DNA of 64,000 bases from Paenibacillus mellifer (GCF_023195895.1 NZ_JALPRK010000026.1:1-64000), one strand, 5' to 3'. Positions 35,373 to 44,285 are shown, numbered from the stretch's first letter. Notes: generated by a model from the letters alone, not told the origin. Program-made: numbers and translations.

Positions 35373-35891
35373 CTAGAAAGAGAACATTGACTCCCATAAT
35401 ACGGCCTGTCCCTGCCGCAGACTTTGCGGAATATCGATTAATCGTTGGTTGGAGCTCCCGCGATAGAGGAGGGAAGGGTCGCGAAGTTCTTCTACGAACC
35501 TTCCGTCAACCAGCACCTCGCACCGCCGCAGCAGCTCGTATTCAGGGGAGCCCGAGCGTTCTATGATTTCTTCGTAGGTATAACCGCTGTAAATCCAAAT
35601 CGATACGGGCCCCGTTTCCGCAACCAACCGGTCGATAAACCCGCTGACCTCAGCGGCAGAGAAGAAAGGGTCCCCGCCAAGGATGGATAAACCGCTTAGC
35701 AGAGGGTTATTTTTAACGTCGTGAATGATTTCAGCTTCGCGCCCCATCGTAAACGGTTCGCCGTAATCGAAGTTCCAGGTCTTCGGGCTGAAGCAGCCTT
35801 TGCAATAATGACGGCAGCCGCTGATAAAAATCGCCGCCCGCAATCCTTCGCCTTCATTAATAGATTCGGGATAGTAGCCGCAAAGATTCAT
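35373..35891 (-). CDS. nrdG: Anaerobic ribonucleotide reductase activating enzyme (radical SAM)
   Basis: A 172-residue radical-SAM activase. The [4Fe-4S] ligands are in CRHYCKGC (CX3CX2C, residues 26-33), and GLSILGGDPFF is the SAM-binding GGDP region. It generates the glycyl radical on NrdD. The start codon overlaps the nrdD stop (ATGA). Short for a radical SAM protein, as is normal for NrdG. Confidence 0.93.
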   Translation of the reverse strand: MNLCGYYPESINEGEGLRAAIFISGCRHYCKGCFSPKTWNFDYGEPFTMGREAEIIHDVKNNPLLSGLSILGGDPFFSAAEVSGFIDRLVAETGPVSIWIYSGYTYEEIIERSGSPEYELLRRCEVLVDGRFVEELRDPSLLYRGSSNQRLIDIPQSLRQGQAVLWESMFSF

Positions 35892-37864
35892 ACGTCGTGT
35901 TTGACCCGGTCGCGCACTTCCGCTTGCTTGGCGGCATTAAATCGCGTTTGGAAATCGCCGGTCAGGTAGCCCGTCACCCGGCGCAAGCGGCGGATATGCA
36001 CATCGTTCTCATGGCTGCCGCAGGAAGGGCAGGTTGCCCCAATGATCCCTTCAAAGCCGCAAGCCGAGCAGCGGTCGATCGGGTGGTTGATGCTGAAATA
36101 GCTGACCTGCTGCTGCAGGGCGAATTGCACGATTTTCAGGAACGCCGCCGGGTTACTGCGGGCATTGCCGTTCAGTTCGATGTAGGAGATCGCTCCCGCG
36201 TTGCACAGTCCGTGGAATTTGGCTTCCAGTTCGATTTTTCGCGCGGCGCTAAGGTTATAGTAGACCGGAATATGGAACGAATTGGTGTAATATTCGCGAT
36301 CCACGACGCCAGGAACCGGACCGTATGCCGCACGATCGCGTTTGGTGAACTTGCCGGACAATCCCTCTGCCGGGGTGGCAAACAAGGTAATGTTCAGATT
36401 ATGAATTTCGCTTTGGCGATCGCAATAGTCGCGCATGTAGGCGATCAAATCGTACGCTTTCTGATACACGGCTTCGTCTTCACCATGGTGCTTCCCGTAC
36501 ATCGCCTTCATACACTCGGCCAAGCCGATAAACCCGATGGACAAGCTGCCGTGCTTGAGCAGGTCGCCGACCATGTCGTCCGGTGCCAGCGCCTCACCGC
36601 CTTCCCAGACACCTTCGCGCATCATGAAGTCCGAAGCCTTCGCTTTCTGTGAGGCCTGGATGTTGAAGCGGTGCAACAGTCCTTCCAGCGCGATATCCAT
36701 ATAGTGCGTTAGTTCGCGGTAGAAGCCGCGCTCGTCGGCCTCCTTGCGATCGCCCAGCACGATTCCGTGCTCCAAGCCTAGCTTGACCAGGTTTAGCGTA
36801 TTAAAGGAAAGATTACCTTTGCCGGACAAATGATTGCGTCCAAACCGGTCGGCCAGCACCCGGGTGCGGCAGCCCATCGTAGCGAATTCCGTATCCGGAT
36901 TTGATGGATCGTAATACATCAGGTTGAGCGGGGCGTCGAGGTTGGCGAAATTCGGATACAGCCGTTTGGCCGAGCATTCCGCCGCTTTCAGGAACAGGGA
37001 GTAGTTCGGTTCCCCGGGATTCTGGTTGACACCTTGCTTGCATTTGAAAATTTGGATCGGGAAAATCGGCGTTTCCCCGCTGCCCAGCCCGCGCATGGTC
37101 GCAGTGAGCAGGGAACTGATCACCAGTTGCCCTTCCGGTGAGGTGCACGTGCCGTAGTTAATACTGGTGAACGGAATCTGTCCGCCCGCCCGGCTCGACA
37201 TCGTGTTCAGGTTATGGACGAGGCTCTCGGCCGCCTGCAATGTTTCGCTTTCGGTTTCCTTTAGCGCGTATTTAAAGGCTCGCGGATATTCGTCCCGGAG
37301 GTCGCTGCGGCTCATGGTGATATCGCCCAAATCGGCGCTAGCCTCGCCTTCCTCAAAGTAATCCAACCCTTTACGGAAATACTTGGCGAACGATTTGGCC
37401 ACGTACGGGGCGAGATCGAAGTCCAGCTTGTTCGCAGATACGCCGCCGTATTGGGAGTTTTGCTGGGATTGGAAAATAATCGCCACCAGCGCCATCGCCG
37501 TCATGATGGAAGTTGGCGGGCGTACGCTGCCGTTCCCGGTATTGAAGCCTTCGCGCAACAGCTTATCGAAAGGGATAAAGATGCAATTGGTTGTGCCGAT
37601 GGCGTATTGGTCCAGGTCGTGGACGTAGACGATATTGTCCTGGATGGCTTGCACCAAGCGGGCTGGCATCACGAAATGGTTTGCGTACCATTTGGCATAC
37701 TCGCTTCCGAACTTACTCATCTTGCCGGAGAAGCTTTCTCCGTTCAAATTGGCGTTCTCGCGCAGCACCTCGAGATTGCGGCTGTGCACGATTTCCTCGC
37801 CTAATTGAATGACTTCATCCAGCAAGGTGTCCCGGCCGGTATACATCTGGTTTAGCAATGCCAT
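35888..37864 (-). CDS. nrdD: Class III anaerobic ribonucleoside-triphosphate reductase
   Basis: A 658-residue oxygen-sensitive glycyl-radical enzyme. The C-terminal zinc site is CSACGFEGIIGATCPSCGS (two CXXC pairs), and the glycyl radical site is RVTGYL with G632. GGGAGGAGAAC lies upstream of ATG 37864. It lacks an obvious N-terminal ATP-cone of full length: the protein begins LLNQMYTGRDTLLDEVIQ, close to the start of the barrel. It reduces NTPs under anoxia. Its leader holds a cobalamin riboswitch and terminator, and its promoter has NrdR-like boxes. Confidence 0.93.
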   Translation of the reverse strand: MALLNQMYTGRDTLLDEVIQLGEEIVHSRNLEVLRENANLNGESFSGKMSKFGSEYAKWYANHFVMPARLVQAIQDNIVYVHDLDQYAIGTTNCIFIPFDKLLREGFNTGNGSVRPPTSIMTAMALVAIIFQSQQNSQYGGVSANKLDFDLAPYVAKSFAKYFRKGLDYFEEGEASADLGDITMSRSDLRDEYPRAFKYALKETESETLQAAESLVHNLNTMSSRAGGQIPFTSINYGTCTSPEGQLVISSLLTATMRGLGSGETPIFPIQIFKCKQGVNQNPGEPNYSLFLKAAECSAKRLYPNFANLDAPLNLMYYDPSNPDTEFATMGCRTRVLADRFGRNHLSGKGNLSFNTLNLVKLGLEHGIVLGDRKEADERGFYRELTHYMDIALEGLLHRFNIQASQKAKASDFMMREGVWEGGEALAPDDMVGDLLKHGSLSIGFIGLAECMKAMYGKHHGEDEAVYQKAYDLIAYMRDYCDRQSEIHNLNITLFATPAEGLSGKFTKRDRAAYGPVPGVVDREYYTNSFHIPVYYNLSAARKIELEAKFHGLCNAGAISYIELNGNARSNPAAFLKIVQFALQQQVSYFSINHPIDRCSACGFEGIIGATCPSCGSHENDVHIRRLRRVTGYLTGDFQTRFNAAKQAEVRDRVKHDV

Positions 37865-37902
37865 AACAATGTTCTCCTCCCGATAAACTATGATTTTGCT
37901 TC

Positions 37903-37943
37903 ATAATAAAAGAGCATGTCCAACCCGACGAGGGTGAACATGC
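37903..37943 (-). terminator. Riboswitch-linked intrinsic terminator before nrdD
   Basis: On the minus strand GCATGTTCACCC pairs with GGGTTGGACATGC (37943-37914, one bulge and one wobble), followed by CTCTTTTATT. It stands between the cobalamin riboswitch and the nrdD ribosome site, as expected of a transcription-attenuating expression platform. Confidence 0.75.
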
Positions 37944-38056
37944 CCGAATGCGCTGCATCATAACGTCTGCAATGGGCATAGAAACCTAAGCCCTAAAGTT
38001 CAGCGGCAAGCGGACACCATCCCTGTTCCTCGCAGGTTTTCCGTCGGTGTCTTCCA

Positions 38057-38281
38057 AACGGGCAGGTCTCCTGGCTTTCGGGTCGTTGCTGACGCCTTCC
38101 CGCAGCCGTAGAATCAAACCGCAGTGGCATAAATGTCAGTCGAACGGCTGGGCCTTTAAGACAATTCGATGGACCGATTCGTCTCCAGCGCCTAGCTACC
38201 GATTACAGTGGCGGGACCGCAGCGGATTTGCACCGCACTTCCCTTTTAAGGTCCGGCTGCTTGTCCGCCGGATCACCCGTT
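38057..38281 (-). promoter_or_regulatory. Cobalamin (AdoCbl) riboswitch upstream of nrdDG
   Basis: Read on the minus strand it has all landmarks of the class: P1 AACGGG/CCCGTT (38281-38276 with 38062-38057), the core AAAAGGGAAGTGCGGTGCAA with the following ATCCGCTGCGGTCCCGCCACTGTAA region split across 38190-38250, and the B12 box GCCAGGAGACCTGCC at 38075-38061. Adenosylcobalamin binding should favour the terminator at 37903-37943 and shut off the B12-independent reductase. This implies that a B12-dependent class II reductase (NrdJ) exists elsewhere in the genome. Confidence 0.93.
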
Positions 38282-38337
38282 CACACTATATTTTGTTGCG
38301 TTGTTCTAAGAATAGCCCAAGATATTGTGTTTGTAAA
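38281..38337 (-). promoter_or_regulatory. nrdDG promoter with two NrdR-like boxes
   Basis: Minus strand: -35 TTTACA (38337-38332), 17-bp spacer, -10 TATTCT (38314-38309). The spacer is filled exactly by a NrdR-box-like sequence, ACACAATATCTTGGGC (38330-38315; consensus ACACWATATNTTGTGT). A second one, ACAAAATATAGTGTGA (38296-38281), lies just after the -10. Their centres are 34 bp apart, slightly more than the usual three turns. NrdR would repress here when dATP is plentiful. Confidence 0.6.
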
Positions 38338-38500
38338 CCGAATTTTTACCATGTAAACGACCTGAAAATGACGTGAAAATCTCCAGTCCTTATAACGATG
38401 CGGAGAGTGGGGGACGAGGGGGAATTGTGAACATTTATGAATGGGACTGGGGAACTAGGAGGATAGTTGTGGGGGTTACGCCGGTACGAACGGTGTTGGC

Positions 38501-38683
38501 TAACGGAATCTAAAGCCGCTATTTATCTGCTTTGCAGCTGTCTCGATTTCTAACGGAACCAGGTGATCTTATTCTAGGCAAAAACAATCGAATCTCCGTC
38601 AGATGAGGCAAATAAGGTCTCCGAGTTCCGTTACAGCGGGAAATAGCCGGGAAATGAGTAAATAAGGGTACTACGTTCCGTTA
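38501..38683. repeat. Four-unit inverted element, family C copy 2
   Basis: TAACGGAAT/C starts at 38501 and 38551 (50 bp apart). The inverse GTTCCGTTA ends at 38633 and 38683 (50 bp apart). The inner arms 38551-38573 and 38611-38633 share TAACGGAAC and CTTATT. Outer span 183 bp, inner span 83 bp: the same geometry as the copy at 28668-28850, while the sequence between the motifs differs. It lies between the nrdD leader and the thiamine-binding-family gene; the flanks 38345-38500 and 38684-38800 hold nothing else I recognise. Confidence 0.85.
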
Positions 38684-38815
38684 GAAGTTTGCCGTCTGTA
38701 ACAAACTCTATAACCCAGTTGATCTTCAAGAGCAAGGATGGGTAGAATGGAGGTAGGTTGAAAAACAAGCTCGTGATTGATACCCAAACCAATACCAGGA
38801 AAGAAGGGACCCCAT

Positions 38816-39115
38816 ATGGCTATTGCCGAAGTAACCGTCATTCCGATCGGAACGGGAAGCACCAGCCTAAGCGCTTATGTTGCCGAGTTGCATCGGGTGC
38901 TGGAGAAGCAGACGGGAATTAGCTTTACTCTAACCTCAATGAGCACGATTATTGAAGGGCCGTTGGACGATGTGTTCTCCGCCATTCGCGCCATCCATGA
39001 AGCGCCGTTCCAGTCAGGCGCCGGCCGCGTGTCGACGTCGATCAAGATCGACGACCGCCGCGACAAAGCAAGCTCTTCAGAGCAGAAGTTGCGCTCCGTT
39101 CGCGAGAAATTGTAA
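38816..39115 (+). CDS. MTH1187/YkoF-type thiamine-binding family protein (UPF0045)
   Basis: A 99-residue protein from ATG 38816 (GAAAGAAGGG upstream; the in-frame ATG 38777 is less likely). Ferredoxin-like fold family marked by AEVTVIPIGTGSTSLSAYVA at the start, the middle LTSMSTIIEGPLDDVFSAI and the end RVSTSIKIDDRRD. Members bind thiamine-like ligands as tetramers; the cellular role is not settled. Single gene. Confidence 0.88.
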   Translation: MAIAEVTVIPIGTGSTSLSAYVAELHRVLEKQTGISFTLTSMSTIIEGPLDDVFSAIRAIHEAPFQSGAGRVSTSIKIDDRRDKASSSEQKLRSVREKL

Positions 39116-39132
39116 TTACCAGCCTTTGACGC

Positions 39133-39160
39133 TTGCATTATTTTGAAAACGAGTTATAAT
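39133..39160 (+). promoter_or_regulatory. Promoter of tRNA-Thr
   Basis: TTGCAT (39133-39138), 16-bp spacer and perfect TATAAT (39155-39160). The predicted start near 39167 is 20 bases before the mature tRNA. Confidence 0.7.
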
Positions 39161-39186
39161 AATTTTTGTTCGCTAAAAACGAACTT

Positions 39187-39259
<73 letters not shown>

Positions 39260-39279
39260 TACTAAAAGGTTCAAGCAGG

Positions 39280-39317
39280 ACGCGGTTTCCGAGGTTTTCG
39301 GGAGCCGCGTTTTTTTG
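39280..39317 (+). terminator. Intrinsic terminator after tRNA-Thr
   Basis: A 13-bp stem (39280-39292 with 39298-39310, two G-U pairs) and an eight-base T run to 39317. Confidence 0.88.
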
Positions 39318-39621
39318 TTTGGAATAGCTGGTTTTCTACCATTTTTCTACCTTTTCGTTTAGTGAAGCGTGAATTAATAATTGACCGACTATTGTCCTCT
39401 CGTCTATATATATCTTCATTATAATACATTCCAGAAGTAATAATCTGTAAATAGTGCATTTGTTCGGAAGGACTTTTGATACAATAGAACGTGACGTCCA
39501 ATGGTTATGATCCATAAATCTCCAATATATAAAAAAGGAGATTTATAATGCGTAATATTAAAATTATTTTACTAACTATCCCCATGCAAATTTAAGTAAA
39601 CCTATACAAGGAGATTGCTTA

Positions 39622-39984
39622 ATGGCTATATTATAAGACAGAAACGATAGAGTCGCCTTGGAATTTAATATTATTACTAAGGACCCTAGACCTGACCAGG
39701 GGTGTCATAAACAAACAACTTTTTATGTACATGGAGTGGAACACAGTGCTCAGTTTGGTTGGACAAACTACACTTTAAGTAAATTTGTTGAGGTAATGAT
39801 TGGATTTCCATTGGATCAGACTCAAGAAGGTTATTTTTCGCATTATGATGAGACATTTGAAGTAAAGTGGTTTCTGGAAAGCAAAACAGGATTTTACCTT
39901 CTTGTCTTATTCATTTCAGGGAGAGTGCATAGGGCCTCGAGTCCGATATCCTCTCCGACCGGAATGCTCATCAAGGTCACCTGA
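39622..39984 (+). pseudogene. Broken hypothetical gene with early in-frame stop and foreign 3' end
   Basis: AAGGAG (39608-39613) is eight bases before ATG 39622, an ideal start. The fifth codon is TAA (39634-39636), after which the same frame runs open to 39984. The body (VALEFNIITKDPRPDQ, then FGWTNYTLSKFVEVMIGF and FEVKWFLESKTGFYL) reads like a real small soluble protein of unknown family. Base composition is distinctly AT-rich against its neighbours. From about 39920 the frame runs antisense through a cupin gene remnant, so the original C-terminus is lost. A TTG at 39658 could restart translation, but I consider the gene dead. The preceding stretch 39318-39607 is AT-rich and holds nothing I recognise. 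Confidence 0.6.
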
Positions 39985-40049
39985 AAATGCTTGCCGGTCC
40001 ACAACGCTGTGCGGAATGTATCGTTTTGCTTGGCGGCCCGGTTGATGTT
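39936..40049 (-). pseudogene. Remnant of a cupin-domain gene
   Basis: On the minus strand a 38-residue piece reads NINRAAKQNDTFRTALWTGK and continues HFQVTLMSIPVGEDIGLE. This is the N-terminal portion of a widespread small Firmicute cupin protein, in which the metal-binding HPDVDQF segment should follow directly. Here the sequence switches to unrelated codons (ALCTLPEMNK) right after GLE, and the upstream side has no proper start. It is a fragment left by deletion or rearrangement inside the AT-rich patch. Confidence 0.65.
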
Positions 40050-40156
40050 CGTGCTTGTTTGCAAAAATGAGGCAAATCTACTGATGCAATCATCTAAGAA
40101 TCTGAAATCTCCCTTACATAGAATAGAGCATACCCTAGTAAAGGAGAGAACAAGAT

Positions 40157-40576
40157 ATGGCAAAGACGATTTTGGATTACAACTCTACTGTCGTGACCCC
40201 GGTGACGAATGGCGTCAACATTCCGATTCCGGTCGTCGGCGGCGTGCAAATTGCGGCGGTCTCTGTGTATATTGATCCAGCCAATCCAGCATCCGCGACC
40301 AACCGTGTCGAACTGAAGGCGACCATCGGGGTTGAGGCGCTGTCCGACACGCCGAATGTTCTGGTGCGCATCTGGAGAGCGGGCACTGAAATCTTCTACG
40401 GTCTGGTAGAACTGGAAGATGCCTTCAATGACTGGGGCCTCATCAGTGTGCATTTTGTAGAACATGCCCCGCTTGGCGTACAAAACTATCAGTTGATCGT
40501 CGAAAATCAAGATAACAACAGCACGGCCAGAGTAGTAGGGCCGATTGTTTTCTCGGCTATGGCGATCGGCGGATAA
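40157..40576 (+). CDS. Putative spore-surface (exosporium ExsC-like) beta-rich protein
   Basis: A 139-residue soluble protein with no signal peptide or membrane helix, rich in Val, Ile, Asn and Thr, with alternating hydrophobic patterns typical of a beta-sandwich (IPIPVVGGVQIAAVSVYID, RVELKATIGVEAL, VLVRIWRAGTEIFYG, ARVVGPIVFSAMAIGG). The overall pattern reminds me of small exosporium/coat proteins of spore formers, but I cannot confirm the family. AAAGGAGAG precedes ATG 40157. It has its own terminator. The spore-surface assignment is tentative, helped only by the spore context of the next operon. Confidence 0.6.
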   Translation: MAKTILDYNSTVVTPVTNGVNIPIPVVGGVQIAAVSVYIDPANPASATNRVELKATIGVEALSDTPNVLVRIWRAGTEIFYGLVELEDAFNDWGLISVHFVEHAPLGVQNYQLIVENQDNNSTARVVGPIVFSAMAIGG

Positions 40577-40594
40577 GCTGCCTTACCCTGTATC

Positions 40595-40627
40595 ATCCCC
40601 TCACGGTTGACCGGAGGGGATTTCTTT
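40595..40627 (+). terminator. Intrinsic terminator after the putative spore-surface gene
   Basis: ATCCCCTC (40595-40602) pairs with GAGGGGAT (40614-40621). The loop itself contains CGGT/ACCG, extending the stem. TTCTTTT follows. It may also limit read-through from the convergent gerKC side. Confidence 0.8.
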
Positions 40628-40649
40628 TGCGTTAGCTAAGAGCTCAGCC

Positions 40650-41738
40650 TTATTTAATGGAGGCATCTCTGACCGTTTTCAGATTACCTTCGTTTTGAAT
40701 CGTTGTTTTCACATCCAAATCGATCTTCAGACGAGGCAAATATTCCGTACGCCAATGGGCCAACTTGTTCCGGGGGATTCTCGTTCGAAAATATTGGCCC
40801 ACCCCAAGGATGTCCGCTTCGTGTCTCTGGATATTCTTAAACATCTTGTTGAAGCGCTGGGTCAACAGAGTCTCCAGTTCATCTTTGATCATATCCACGC
40901 TAGGCTCCCCCCGAGTTTCCAGAACGGACACCTTTAAGTTGATTTGACTGCGCATATATGGGTCTCCGTCTTTCAGCGCAACATGATGTTTCATGGAGTT
41001 GCTGACGATCAGCACGCTGGCGTGGTTCATGACTTCAATTTTACCGTGCGCGCTTTCTTCGTCAAAGGCATTCATCAGCAGGGTTTCGTCCGCGGTAATT
41101 TGCCCGACCATCCGACCTTCCCGGATAATAGCGGCTCCGACGTTTTCGATGACCGTGCTTTTTCCCGATTTAATAAGCGGGATGGCGATGTCCCGAGTGT
41201 AAGAATGAATGCTTCGGAAGATTTCCCAGGTTCGCGTTACTGCGACGGAAGGGCTCCAACCGGCGTTTTTCTCGAAAAAATTGTAAAGCACCGTCTGATC
41301 CGATGATGAATTCTTCTGGAGTTTGGAAAAGAAAGTTCCTAGATCCTCATCGCATATGGCAACCATCGCTTTGGCGGAAATCTCGCGAGACCGCATGAAG
41401 CTGGAGATGCTGTCAATTAGCCCTTCCTCGGCATATTTCCGTTCAAAAATAATGACCTTCAAATGCAGCAGGTCGACGCGGGTCTCCATATTCGAGCTGA
41501 TTTCGTCGACCACTTCCGTAATCGTTTGTCCCGTACGCGTAACGAGCATGGAACGGGTCCCGTCGTCACTCGTTTGCGGGATATCAAGGAAAACCTTGTA
41601 TTTGGAATCTTCCCGGGAGATCCCCATGACGACAGGTAGAGAGCGATGATTGATATCCCGGTTATCCCAGCAGCCGCTAAGGGTTAAGGTACAGCAGGCA
41701 AGCATTGCGAGTTTCAGAAGAAGACGACGGGACATCAT
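40650..41738 (-). CDS. gerKC: Spore germination receptor C subunit (Ger(x)C lipoprotein)
   Basis: About 362 residues from ATG 41738, overlapping the end of the B-subunit gene. Lipobox LSGC (cysteine 23) followed by WDNRDINHRSLPVVMGI, the signature start of Ger(x)C proteins. It is anchored on the outer face of the spore inner membrane and is needed for germinant-receptor function. Longer in-frame extension to 41972 lies inside the B gene and is not used. The K-type naming is by general similarity; ligand unknown. Confidence 0.88.
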   Translation of the reverse strand: MMSRRLLLKLAMLACCTLTLSGCWDNRDINHRSLPVVMGISREDSKYKVFLDIPQTSDDGTRSMLVTRTGQTITEVVDEISSNMETRVDLLHLKVIIFERKYAEEGLIDSISSFMRSREISAKAMVAICDEDLGTFFSKLQKNSSSDQTVLYNFFEKNAGWSPSVAVTRTWEIFRSIHSYTRDIAIPLIKSGKSTVIENVGAAIIREGRMVGQITADETLLMNAFDEESAHGKIEVMNHASVLIVSNSMKHHVALKDGDPYMRSQINLKVSVLETRGEPSVDMIKDELETLLTQRFNKMFKNIQRHEADILGVGQYFRTRIPRNKLAHWRTEYLPRLKIDLDVKTTIQNEGNLKTVRDASIK

Positions 41739-42817
41739 GCAGCAGCCGCTTCCTTTCGACGGGAGATCCATCCCAGGATAAAGATCGAAGAGGGGATCGT
41801 GAGGTATACATATAATCGCATCCAAGCGTTCAACCCAAATAGGAGTTCGACGTCCCGCCAATCCGGGATGTTGATGCCCATGATAAACGTAAGCAGGGAC
41901 AGACCGATAACGATGTAAGAGGTCCGGATCGATTTCGGTATGCAGCGCCTCAAGATTTCTACATTGATCCAAGCCGTCAAAGCCGTAAACAACATCACAA
42001 AGGTTACGGTGCAGAGCAGGAAGAACATGGTGATCCGGTCAAACATCAGCCAGGTAATGTCAATCGTGTCCACCGCGACGATAAACGGGAAATGATACTG
42101 GGAAGCCGTTTCCTCCCCAAAAGTGAGGAGTGGAATATAGACGGCCATAAGAAAGAACGGGAGCAGCAACAGGCTTCCCCAAATGATTTTCTTTCGCTTA
42201 AACAGTACTTTCGGCTGAATGAATCCGAGATACATAAACCCCCCAAAAAACGCAAATGAGCTTTCCAGGTAATCCGGATTGGTGAGAAACGAAAAGTGAC
42301 GGTTCCATAGGGGGAAGATGTAATGCCAATCGACATTTTGGAAAGACATGCATAAGACGAAGGCGATCAGCGGGAAGAAGATCAGGGCCATCAGCATGCC
42401 GGTACGAAAAAGGGCTTGCACTCCCAAAGAGGTGATGTAGCCCGAAATCAACAAAGTTAGCAGCATAATCGCCCATAACGGCGTGTCGGACAGAAATACG
42501 AGGGAGATTGTCTCCGCATACGCCCGGATTGTCACGGATGTCACCATAAACGTGTAAATGAACAACGGCAATAAGAATATTACAGCGACGGGTTTGCTAA
42601 ATTGGATATAAATATCCAGCAGATTCTGACTCTCAAATAGGCTTAATCCTTTGGTATATAGGGAGATTAGGATCCAATGGAACAGGAAGCCCAATAGAAT
42701 GGGTATCCAATGGGCTGCGGTTGTGGTGTCGATGATGTTCGTCGGAAAGATAAAGAAGATCAGACCGATGTGGATCAGGATATGTACGAGCACGACCTGC
42801 AGGCTTTTATCCATCAT
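41735..42817 (-). CDS. gerKB: Spore germination receptor B subunit (GerAB/GRKB-type permease)
   Basis: About 360 residues with ten predicted membrane helices, in the amino-acid-permease-like Spore_permease family. Features: the N-terminal LVHILIHIGLIFFIFP helix, TSLGVQALFRTGMLMALIFFP and the C-terminal ISRRKE tail. AAAGGATG precedes ATG ATG at 42817/42814, and the gene overlaps the A-subunit end by 11 bases. It binds the nutrient germinant within the A-B-C complex. Confidence 0.88.
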   Translation of the reverse strand: MMDKSLQVVLVHILIHIGLIFFIFPTNIIDTTTAAHWIPILLGFLFHWILISLYTKGLSLFESQNLLDIYIQFSKPVAVIFLLPLFIYTFMVTSVTIRAYAETISLVFLSDTPLWAIMLLTLLISGYITSLGVQALFRTGMLMALIFFPLIAFVLCMSFQNVDWHYIFPLWNRHFSFLTNPDYLESSFAFFGGFMYLGFIQPKVLFKRKKIIWGSLLLLPFFLMAVYIPLLTFGEETASQYHFPFIVAVDTIDITWLMFDRITMFFLLCTVTFVMLFTALTAWINVEILRRCIPKSIRTSYIVIGLSLLTFIMGINIPDWRDVELLFGLNAWMRLYVYLTIPSSIFILGWISRRKEAAAA

Positions 42818-44153
42818 GCGAATCATCCTTTGGTTTGATGAAATATAAGTAGGGGATGCCGTAGGTTGTTGCGCTAGCCAAATAGGCGCATATAATGACC
42901 AGGCCGGATAGGATTCCGAGGACACCAAATAAAGAAGCCAAAATCAGCGTGAGATATTTAAACAGGCGGATAGGCAGCGAATTTTGAAATCCGACCACAG
43001 CCGAATTGGCAATCGTAGTCGCCGCGAGAATAATGATAAGCAGGCTGCTGACGAGCTTGGCTTCGACGACGGCTTGTCCTAATATAATCCCCCCGACCAC
43101 GGTTAGCGTCGGACCAATACTTTTCGGCAGCCGGACGCTGGCGACGATGATGAGCTCAAGTACGACTAGTAGCAATAGAGTCTCCACGAATGCCGGATAG
43201 GGTACCCCGGAACGGCTCTCGGCGATGGAAAGCGCCAGCTCGATGCGGAGCACTTCCGGATTTACAGAAACGAGAGCTACGTAAAGGCCAGGCATAATGA
43301 GATTGATCATGATGCCGGCAATGCGCAGCCCTCGAATCAGGTACATAAACAGGATCGGGTAATTTCGATCGTTCTCCATCATGAAGATGTCGCCAACCAG
43401 TGCAGGCAAGATCATGGCAAACGGAAATCGGTCCATAAAGAGGACGATTCGGCCCTGACGGAGTGCATGGGCGGCTTCCATCGGCAGCTCGGTGGTGTAG
43501 AATTTGGGTACCGCCTTCCAGGGTTGAAAGCCTAGCGCTTTGCAAATTCGCTGTAAGTTGTAGAGATCCCGGTTTTTATTAGCCTCAAGTCGCTCCGTGA
43601 CTTCATGGAGAAGGTTTGGTTCAACCTGGTCTTCCAAATACAACAACGCCAACTTTCGGGGCGAGTGATTCCCGGAGAGGTAAACCTTGGTGCACAATGA
43701 CGCGCTGTTCAGCTCCTTCTTCAAAAGGCCGAAGTTCGTGGCAAGGTCATCGTTGAAGGCGCTGGCTGAACCTTGCAGTACATTTTCGTTCAAAGGTTGT
43801 TCGATGCTGCGGGTTAAAGTAACGGGAATGGGCACGACATCCAAGTAAGTGTCGGGATCTTCATAGAAGATGATCAAATCCCCGGCGGTCATCACAGCAA
43901 GCAGCGCAGCCTCGTCAGGTTCGGAGATCCTATGGCCGAGCCTATTGAGTACGATCAAGGCCGAATCGGGATCTCGCGAGAAATCAAGGCTCGCCTCCCG
44001 GACACGGGATTGTAGATTCGCCCATGTTTTTGGCAGATTAATCAATGACTTAAACCCCATGATCCGAACAGGCCTTCCGGCCAAAATATGCTCTTCTATA
44101 ATAAAATCGCCGTCATGCTCAAAACGGTTGCAAATGCGGTCCGCAAGCCTCAT
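42807..44153 (-). CDS. gerKA: Spore germination receptor A subunit (GerA family)
   Basis: A 448-residue protein: soluble N-terminal domain (about 1-240, with YLSGNHSPRKLALLYLEDQV) and four to six membrane helices in the C-terminal half including GLRIAGIMINLIMPGLYVAL. GAGGA lies seven bases before ATG 44153. It begins the A-B-C receptor operon, translationally coupled throughout. It is somewhat shorter than the usual 480-500 residues, mostly at the two ends. Confidence 0.9.
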   Translation of the reverse strand: MRLADRICNRFEHDGDFIIEEHILAGRPVRIMGFKSLINLPKTWANLQSRVREASLDFSRDPDSALIVLNRLGHRISEPDEAALLAVMTAGDLIIFYEDPDTYLDVVPIPVTLTRSIEQPLNENVLQGSASAFNDDLATNFGLLKKELNSASLCTKVYLSGNHSPRKLALLYLEDQVEPNLLHEVTERLEANKNRDLYNLQRICKALGFQPWKAVPKFYTTELPMEAAHALRQGRIVLFMDRFPFAMILPALVGDIFMMENDRNYPILFMYLIRGLRIAGIMINLIMPGLYVALVSVNPEVLRIELALSIAESRSGVPYPAFVETLLLLVVLELIIVASVRLPKSIGPTLTVVGGIILGQAVVEAKLVSSLLIIILAATTIANSAVVGFQNSLPIRLFKYLTLILASLFGVLGILSGLVIICAYLASATTYGIPYLYFIKPKDDSHDG

Positions 44154-44228
44154 TGTTCAATCCTCTTTCCCTATGGATTAACCCCATTATTTGTTGGAAG
44201 TTCTGGGAATATACACTCGGCGGCTGCA

Positions 44229-44263
44229 CAAAAAATAACCCGGAAGCAAAGCAGCTTCCGGGT
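44229..44263 (-). terminator. Intrinsic terminator after the 52-residue gene
   Basis: A perfect 10-bp stem ACCCGGAAGC/GCTTCCGGGT (44238-44263) around AAAGCA, with a T-rich run on the minus strand (44229-44236). Confidence 0.88.
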
Positions 44264-44285
44264 CGTCTATCTCCCAAACGGAATA

